From NCBI RefSeq assembly GCF_028737255.1, contig NZ_JAQZAN010000004.1:268164-332163 (forward strand): a stretch of DNA of 64,000 bases, in the 5' to 3' direction. A program made the position numbers and the translations under genes. The DNA is from Actinomycetospora straminea (GTDB lineage Bacteria > Actinomycetota > Actinomycetes > Mycobacteriales > Pseudonocardiaceae). Positions 59,677-64,000 of this stretch are shown in pieces. The notes under the pieces are model-generated. The model saw nothing but the letters and a program-made list of their open reading frames with translations, did not search any database and had not been told where the DNA came from. Position 1 is the first letter of the stretch. Each line of letters opens with the position of its first letter.

Positions 59677-61785
59677 GTGAGCGAGACGGGGGAGGCGCTG
59701 TTCGCGGCGCCGGCGCCCGTCGCGAAGCCGGACCCGCCCGCGCCCGCAGCCCCGTCGGCGAAGCCCACGACGCCGCCGACGACGAAGCCCCTCCGCAACG
59801 AGCGCCTGCCCGCCGCCGAGCGCCCGGTGGCGACGGTCGCCGTCGACGTGAACCTCGCGCACCTCGACCGCACCTTCGACTACCAGGTCCCCGAGCAGCT
59901 GGCCGCCGACGCCGTGCCCGGCGCGCGGGTGCGGGTGCGCTTCGCGGGGCGGCTGGTCGACGGCTTCGTGCTCGCGCGCGAGGACACCAGCGAGCACGAG
60001 GGCCGCCTGGGCTGGCTGGAGAAGGTCGTCTCGCCCGAGCCGGTGCTCGGTCCCGAGCTGGCGGGGCTGTGCCGGGCGGTCGCCGACCGCTACGCCGGCA
60101 CGCTCGCCGACGTCCTGCGCCTCGCCGTCCCGCCCCGCCACGCGCGCGTCGAGGCCGAGACGCCCCCCGAGCGCCCGGCCCCCCGCGCGCCCGCGCAGCA
60201 CGGCTGGGGCGCCTACCCCCGCGGTCCCGCGCTGCTCGAGGCCCTCGCCGACGGCCGCGGGGCGCACGCCGTCTGGCAGGCCCTGCCCGGCGAGGACTGG
60301 CCCACCCGCCTCGCCGAGGCCGCCGCCACGACGGCCGCCGGCGGGCGCAGCGCCGTGATCGTCGTGCCCGACCGGCGCGACCTGGACCGCGTGCAGGCCG
60401 CCTGCGAGGCCGTGGCCGGCGCCGACGCCGTCGTCGCCCTGGCCGCCGACCTCGGGCCCGCCGAGCGCTACCGCCGCTGGCTCGCGGTGGCCCGCGGGGA
60501 CGTGCGCATCGTCGTCGGCACCCGCGCCAGCGCGTTCGCTCCCGTCCGCGACCCCGGCCTGATCGCGGTGTGGGACGACGGCGACGACTCGCACGCCGAG
60601 CCCCGGGCGCCCTACCCGCACGCGCGCGACGTCGCCATGACCCGCGCCCACCGCGACGGGGCCGCCCTGCTCGTCGCCGGGTTCGCGCGCACGGCCGAGG
60701 CGGCGCTGCTCGTGGCCAGCGGCTGGGCGCACGACGTGGTCGCCGACCGCGCCACCGTGCGCGCCCGGGGCCCGCGCGTCACGGCGATCGGCGAGGACGA
60801 CCGGCAGCTGATGCGCGACCCCGCCGCCCGGGCCGCGCGGGTGCCGTCGGTGGCGTTCGAGGCCGCCCGGGCGGCGCTCACGGCCGGCGCCCCGGTCCTC
60901 GTCCAGGTCCCGCGCCGCGGCTACCTGCCCGCCGTGGCGTGCGGGAACTGCCGCGAGCCCGCCCGCTGCCGCCGCTGCGCCGGGCCGCTGGCCCTGCCGA
61001 GCCACGGGGACGCGGCCGCGCCGACCTGCCGCTGGTGCGGGCACCCCGACCCGGGCTACCGCTGCGGCGCCTGCGGGTCCCCGCGGCTGCGGGCCCTGGC
61101 CGTCGGGTCGGAGCGCACCGCCGAGGAGCTGGGCCGCTCGTTCCCGCAGACGGTCGTGCGCACCTCGGGGGGCGGGTCGGCGGTGCTCGACCACGTGCCG
61201 GCGGGCCCCGCGCTGGTCGTCGCCACGCCGGGCGCCGAGCCCGTGGCCGAGGGCGGCTACGGCGCGGCGCTGCTGCTCGACGGGGCGGTGCTGCTCGCCC
61301 GGCCCGAGCTGCGGGCGGGGGAGGAGACGCTGCGGCGCTGGTTCGGGGCCGCCGCGCTCGTCCGGCCGGCGCCGGAGGGGGGCCGCGTCGTCGTGCTGGC
61401 CGACTCCGCGAACGCCGCGGTGCAGGCGCTGGTGCGCTGGGACCCGGTCGGGCACGCCGCCACCGAGCTCGCCGCCCGCACCGACCTCGCGCTGCCGCCG
61501 GCGATGCGCATGGCCGCGGTCGACGGCCCGCCCACCGCCGTCGCCGACCTGCTCGCGGCCCTCCCCGAGACGGTCGAGGTGCTCGGTCCCGTCGAGCTGC
61601 CGCCCGGCACGAAGCTGCCCGGCGCCGAGGAGCGCACCGAGGGCGCCGAGCGCTGCCTCGTCCGCGTCCCGCGCACCGAGGGCCGGACCCTCGCGCGGGA
61701 GCTGCACGCCGCGCAGGCCGTCCGGTCGGCGCGCAAGGAGCGCGAGCCGGTGCGCGTGCTGCTCGACCCGCTCGACCCTCTCTAG
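59677..61785 (+). CDS. priA: Primosomal protein N' (PriA), motor motifs degenerate
   Basis: A 702-residue PriA. The N-terminal DNA-binding domain is VAVDVNLAHLDRTFDYQVPE with VRVRFAGRLVDGFVLA. The zinc-binding cysteines are complete (ACGNCREPARCRRC, then CRWCGHPD and CGACGSPRLR). The helicase core is altered: the Walker A position reads ALPGEDWPTRL instead of GxxGxGKT, and the DEEH box is WDDGDDSHAEPRAPYPHARD. Actinobacterial PriA proteins are known to lack these, so it probably acts as a primosome loader rather than a helicase. A Pro/Lys-rich 45-residue leader precedes the domain. Confidence 0.9.
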   Translation: MSETGEALFAAPAPVAKPDPPAPAAPSAKPTTPPTTKPLRNERLPAAERPVATVAVDVNLAHLDRTFDYQVPEQLAADAVPGARVRVRFAGRLVDGFVLAREDTSEHEGRLGWLEKVVSPEPVLGPELAGLCRAVADRYAGTLADVLRLAVPPRHARVEAETPPERPAPRAPAQHGWGAYPRGPALLEALADGRGAHAVWQALPGEDWPTRLAEAAATTAAGGRSAVIVVPDRRDLDRVQAACEAVAGADAVVALAADLGPAERYRRWLAVARGDVRIVVGTRASAFAPVRDPGLIAVWDDGDDSHAEPRAPYPHARDVAMTRAHRDGAALLVAGFARTAEAALLVASGWAHDVVADRATVRARGPRVTAIGEDDRQLMRDPAARAARVPSVAFEAARAALTAGAPVLVQVPRRGYLPAVACGNCREPARCRRCAGPLALPSHGDAAAPTCRWCGHPDPGYRCGACGSPRLRALAVGSERTAEELGRSFPQTVVRTSGGGSAVLDHVPAGPALVVATPGAEPVAEGGYGAALLLDGAVLLARPELRAGEETLRRWFGAAALVRPAPEGGRVVVLADSANAAVQALVRWDPVGHAATELAARTDLALPPAMRMAAVDGPPTAVADLLAALPETVEVLGPVELPPGTKLPGAEERTEGAERCLVRVPRTEGRTLARELHAAQAVRSARKEREPVRVLLDPLDPL

Positions 61786-61791
61786 CGAGCA

Positions 61792-61851
61792 CAACCGCAC
61801 GGTTGACCACGCCACCGGCCCGTGCCAGGCTTTGTTCAACCACCAGGTTGA
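61792..61851 (+). promoter_or_regulatory. Promoter bracketed by twin CAACC-N4-GGTTG operators
   Basis: Two inverted repeats share the form CAACC-N4-GGTTG: 61792-61805 and 61836-61851 (extended to TCAACC-N4-GGTTGA). Their centres are 45 bp apart. Between them TTGACC (61803-61808), a 17-bp spacer and CAGGCT (61826-61831) resemble -35 and -10 boxes. The second operator ends at the AGGAG ribosome binding site of the next gene. This looks like a tightly repressed promoter for a TetR-type regulator encoded elsewhere. Confidence 0.6.
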
Positions 61852-61860
61852 GGAGCCACG

Positions 61861-62421
61861 ATGACCGAGACCCCGGCCGACCGCCACCGCCGCGTCGCCG
61901 CCGCCTTCACCGACCGCGTCCACGGCACCGCCGACTGGGCCGTCCCGACGCCGGTGCCGGACTGGACGGCGCGCGACGTCGTCGGGCACCTGACGACGTG
62001 GTTCCCCGGCTTCCTCGCCGGTTCGGGCGTGCCGTTGCCCGCGGGCCCGAGCGCCGACGACCACCCCGTCGCCGCCTGGGACCACCAGGTCGCCGCGGTC
62101 CAGGCCCTGCTCGACGACCCGGAGAGCGCCGATCGGGAGATCGCGAATCCCCACCTCGGGTCGATGACCCTCGCCGGCGCGACGGACATGATCTACACGA
62201 CCGACGTCTTCATGCACACCTGGGACCTCGCCCGCGCCACGGGCCAGGACGACCGCCTCGACCCCGACGAGTGCGCCGCCCTGGTCGGCGGCATGGAACA
62301 GATGGAGGAGGTCATCCGGGCCTCGGGGCAGTACGGCCCGCGCGTGCCGGTGCCCGACGACGCCGACGCGCAGACCCGCATGCTCGGCTTCATCGGCCGC
62401 GACCCCGCGTGGAAGCCCTGA
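61861..62421 (+). CDS. TIGR03086-like (MDMPI/DinB-fold) metal-binding protein
   Basis: A 186-residue DinB-fold protein. ADRHRRVAAAFTDRVHGTAD leads to VPDWTARDVVGHLTTWFPGF with one ligand His; YTTDVFMHTWDLARATGQDD carries the second ligand pair, typical of TIGR03086 proteins. These are related to mycothiol-dependent isomerases and S-transferases; the substrate is unknown. ATG after TGAGGAGCC. The twin-operator promoter suggests induction by a specific signal, unlike its housekeeping neighbours priA and def. Confidence 0.8.
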   Translation: MTETPADRHRRVAAAFTDRVHGTADWAVPTPVPDWTARDVVGHLTTWFPGFLAGSGVPLPAGPSADDHPVAAWDHQVAAVQALLDDPESADREIANPHLGSMTLAGATDMIYTTDVFMHTWDLARATGQDDRLDPDECAALVGGMEQMEEVIRASGQYGPRVPVPDDADAQTRMLGFIGRDPAWKP

Positions 62422-62465
62422 CGCGGGGACTACCCTGGACGGTCGAGCCCCCGGAAGAAGGATCG

Positions 62466-63017
62466 ATGACCGTCCAGCCGTTGCGCCTGTTCGGCGACCC
62501 CGTGCTGCGGACGAAGGCCGACCCCGTGGTCGACTTCGACCGCGAGCTCGCCACCCTTGTCGCGGATCTCCACGAGACGATGCGCGACCAGGGCGGCGCG
62601 GGCCTCGCGGCGCCGCAGATCGGCGTCGGCCTGCGCGTGTTCGTGTTCCGCGCCGACGGCGTCGAGGGCCACATGGTCAACCCGACGTGGAACGCGGCCG
62701 ACGACACCGAGCAGTTCGGGCCCGAGGGCTGCCTGTCGATCCCGGGGCTGCGGTTCGACTGCCGGCGCTTCGAGCACGTCGTCGCGAGCGGGTGGGACCT
62801 GCACGGCGAGCCCCAGACCGTCGAGGGCACCGCGCTCGTGGCCCGCGCGATCCAGCACGAGACCGACCACCTCGACGGCGTCCTCTTCCTCGACAAGCTC
62901 GACCCCGAGACCCGCCGCGAGGCGATGAAGGCGATCCGCGAGGCGCCGTGGTTCGACCCGGCCGCGCCCCCGACGGTCAAGGCGAGCCCGCACCCGCTCT
63001 TCGGGCGAGCCCTGTAG
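62466..63017 (+). CDS. def: Peptide deformylase
   Basis: A 183-residue Fe/Zn hydrolase removing the N-formyl group from nascent proteins. All three motifs are present: GGAGLAAPQIGVG, EGCLSIPGLRF and the metal-binding QHETDHLDGVLF. It lies 3 nt before fmt, the enzyme adding the formyl group to Met-tRNA, which is the classical pairing. A C-terminal extension of about 30 residues (EAPWFDPAAPPTVKASPHPL) is typical of actinobacterial forms. ATG preceded by GAAGAAGGA. Confidence 0.97.
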   Translation: MTVQPLRLFGDPVLRTKADPVVDFDRELATLVADLHETMRDQGGAGLAAPQIGVGLRVFVFRADGVEGHMVNPTWNAADDTEQFGPEGCLSIPGLRFDCRRFEHVVASGWDLHGEPQTVEGTALVARAIQHETDHLDGVLFLDKLDPETRREAMKAIREAPWFDPAAPPTVKASPHPLFGRAL

Positions 63018-63020
63018 CCC

Positions 63021-63947
63021 GTGCGCGTCGTCTTCGCGGGCACGCCCGAGCCCGCCCTGCCGTCCCTGCGCCGCCTGCTCGCGAGCGGGCGCCACGAGGT
63101 CGTCGCCGTCGTCACCCGCCCCGACGCGCCGGTCGGGCGGTCGAAGCGGCCGCAGCGCAGCCCGGTCGGGGCGCTGGCCGACGAGTCCGGCGTGCCGGTC
63201 CTGACGCCGGCGAAGGCCTCGGAGCCGGAGTTCCTGGCGCAGCTCGCCGACCTCGCCCCCGACTGCTGTCCCGTCGTCGCCTACGGCAACCTGCTGCGCC
63301 GCGCGGCCCTCGACATCCCCCGGTACGGCTGGGTCAACCTGCACTTCTCGCTGCTCCCGGCCTGGCGGGGCGCCGCGCCGGTGCAGGCGGCGATCCGCGC
63401 CGGCGACGAGATCACCGGCGCGAGCACCTTCGCGCTCGAGGAGGGCATGGACACCGGTCCCGTCTACGGCACGGTCACCGAGGAGATCGGCCGCCACGAC
63501 ACCGCCGGCGCGCTGCTCGAGCGGCTCGCCGCCTCCGGCGCGGGGCTGCTGGAGCACACCCTCGACGGCATCGAGGACGGCGAGCTCGTCGGCGTGCCCC
63601 AGCCCACCGACGGCGTCTCGTACGCCCCGAAGATCACCGTCGACGACGCCCGCGTGCCCTGGACCCACCCCGCCCCGGCCGTCGACCGGCTGGTCCGCGC
63701 CGTGACCCCGGCCCCGGGGGCGTGGACGACGTTCCGCGACGCCCGCCTCAAGCTCGGCCCCGTGCTGACCACCGGCGAGGCCGGGCTCGAGCCGGGCTCG
63801 ATCCGCGTCGAGCGCCAGCGGGTCCTGGTCGGCACGGCCACCGCCACCGTCGCGCTCGGCGACGTCCAGCCCGGCGGGAAGAAGCCCATGCCCGCCGTGG
63901 ACTGGGCCCGGGGCGTGCGACCGGGGTCGGGGGAGCGGTTCGCGTGA
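63021..63947 (+). CDS. fmt: Methionyl-tRNA formyltransferase
   Basis: A 308-residue enzyme formylating initiator Met-tRNA. The catalytic part has [29 protein letters not shown] (Asn), [20 protein letters not shown] (His and the SLLPxxRGAAP signature) and [10 protein letters not shown] (Asp). The C-terminal OB-fold tRNA-binding domain starts near [21 protein letters not shown] start 3 nt after def; the stop overlaps a following GTG. Confidence 0.96.
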   Translation: MRVVFAGTPEPALPSLRRLLASGRHEVVAVVTRPDAPVGRSKRPQRSPVGALADESGVPVLTPAKASEPEFLAQLADLAPDCCPVVAYGNLLRRAALDIPRYGWVNLHFSLLPAWRGAAPVQAAIRAGDEITGASTFALEEGMDTGPVYGTVTEEIGRHDTAGALLERLAASGAGLLEHTLDGIEDGELVGVPQPTDGVSYAPKITVDDARVPWTHPAPAVDRLVRAVTPAPGAWTTFRDARLKLGPVLTTGEAGLEPGSIRVERQRVLVGTATATVALGDVQPGGKKPMPAVDWARGVRPGSGERFA

Positions 63948-64000
63948 CCGGGGCGAGCGCAGCGACGGGGGACTGGACCGGGGCGAGCGCAGCGACGGGG
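63944..64000 (+). CDS. Possible start of the next gene (cut by window edge)
   Basis: A GTG overlapping the fmt stop (GTGA) opens a frame that runs to the window end as [10 protein letters not shown] repeated almost twice. In actinobacteria the gene after fmt is usually rsmB (16S rRNA methyltransferase), and a flexible leader would be possible. Only 19 codons are visible and they are entirely repeat sequence, so this may instead be non-coding. Confidence 0.3.
   Translation, partial: MTGASAATGDWTGASAATG
63946..64000 (+). repeat. 25-nt direct repeat at the 3' end of fmt
   Basis: GACCGGGGCGAGCGCAGCGA followed by CGGGG occurs at 63946-63970 and again, identically, at 63976-64000, separated by 5 nt (period 30 nt, 10 codons). 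The second copy runs to the end of the window, so further copies may follow. Confidence 0.85.

Overview
The window is chromosomal DNA from a very GC-rich actinobacterium, most likely a member of the Pseudonocardiales. The signs are mIHF, BldD with its c-di-GMP motif, mycothiol-type (MDMPI/DinB-like) enzymes, an Rv2578c-type radical SAM protein with an intein, a DUF222/HNH (13E12-like) gene, LexA boxes of mycobacterial type, frequent GTG starts and many 4-nt stop/start overlaps. I saw no rRNA, tRNA, prophage or transposase.

Region 1 (1-12.1 kb) is accessory. It holds the end of a MarR regulator, a divergent PaaX-type regulator and MHS transporter, and an ethanolamine catabolism operon (permease-eutB-eutC). 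A signal-less solute-binding-type protein and a cupin are divergent from that operon. Next come a secreted His/Asn/Gly-repeat protein, two copies of a 64-nt palindromic repeat, and a translationally coupled pair: a YibE/F membrane protein and a 537-residue protein made largely of 36 uninterrupted decapeptide repeats.

Region 2 (12.1-18.5 kb) holds an acyl-CoA dehydrogenase, an SCO6745-like protein, and two genes each carrying the same perfect 16-bp LexA box: the intein-containing radical SAM protein and a DUF222-HNH gene that is frameshifted in this sequence.

Region 3 (18.6-32.1 kb) is mixed housekeeping: a PPOX flavin enzyme, aspS, a DUF389 membrane protein, a degenerate kinase-like protein, an MDMPI-like enzyme, a PEP mutase-like enzyme, an aminotransferase with its Lrp regulator, an asparaginase, a polysaccharide deacetylase, rarA, an HTH-TM protein, and the DUF948/DUF6167 pair before alaS.

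Region 4 (32.2-46.1 kb) is the conserved alaS-ruvX-mltG-aroE / prepilin peptidase-aroC-aroK-aroB / pepQ-efp-nusB string. It is interrupted by a 1.47-kb gene-free stretch between aroE and the prepilin peptidase gene, containing two blocks of repeats that share one core in opposite orientations.

Region 5 (46.2-64 kb) holds bldD, then the pyrimidine operon pyrR-pyrB-pyrC-carA-carB-pyrF behind a PyrR-binding leader hairpin, then mihF-gmk-rpoZ-coaBC, metK, two more 64-nt palindromes, priA (motor motifs degenerate), a small MDMPI-like gene with twin operators, def, fmt and the start of one more ORF.
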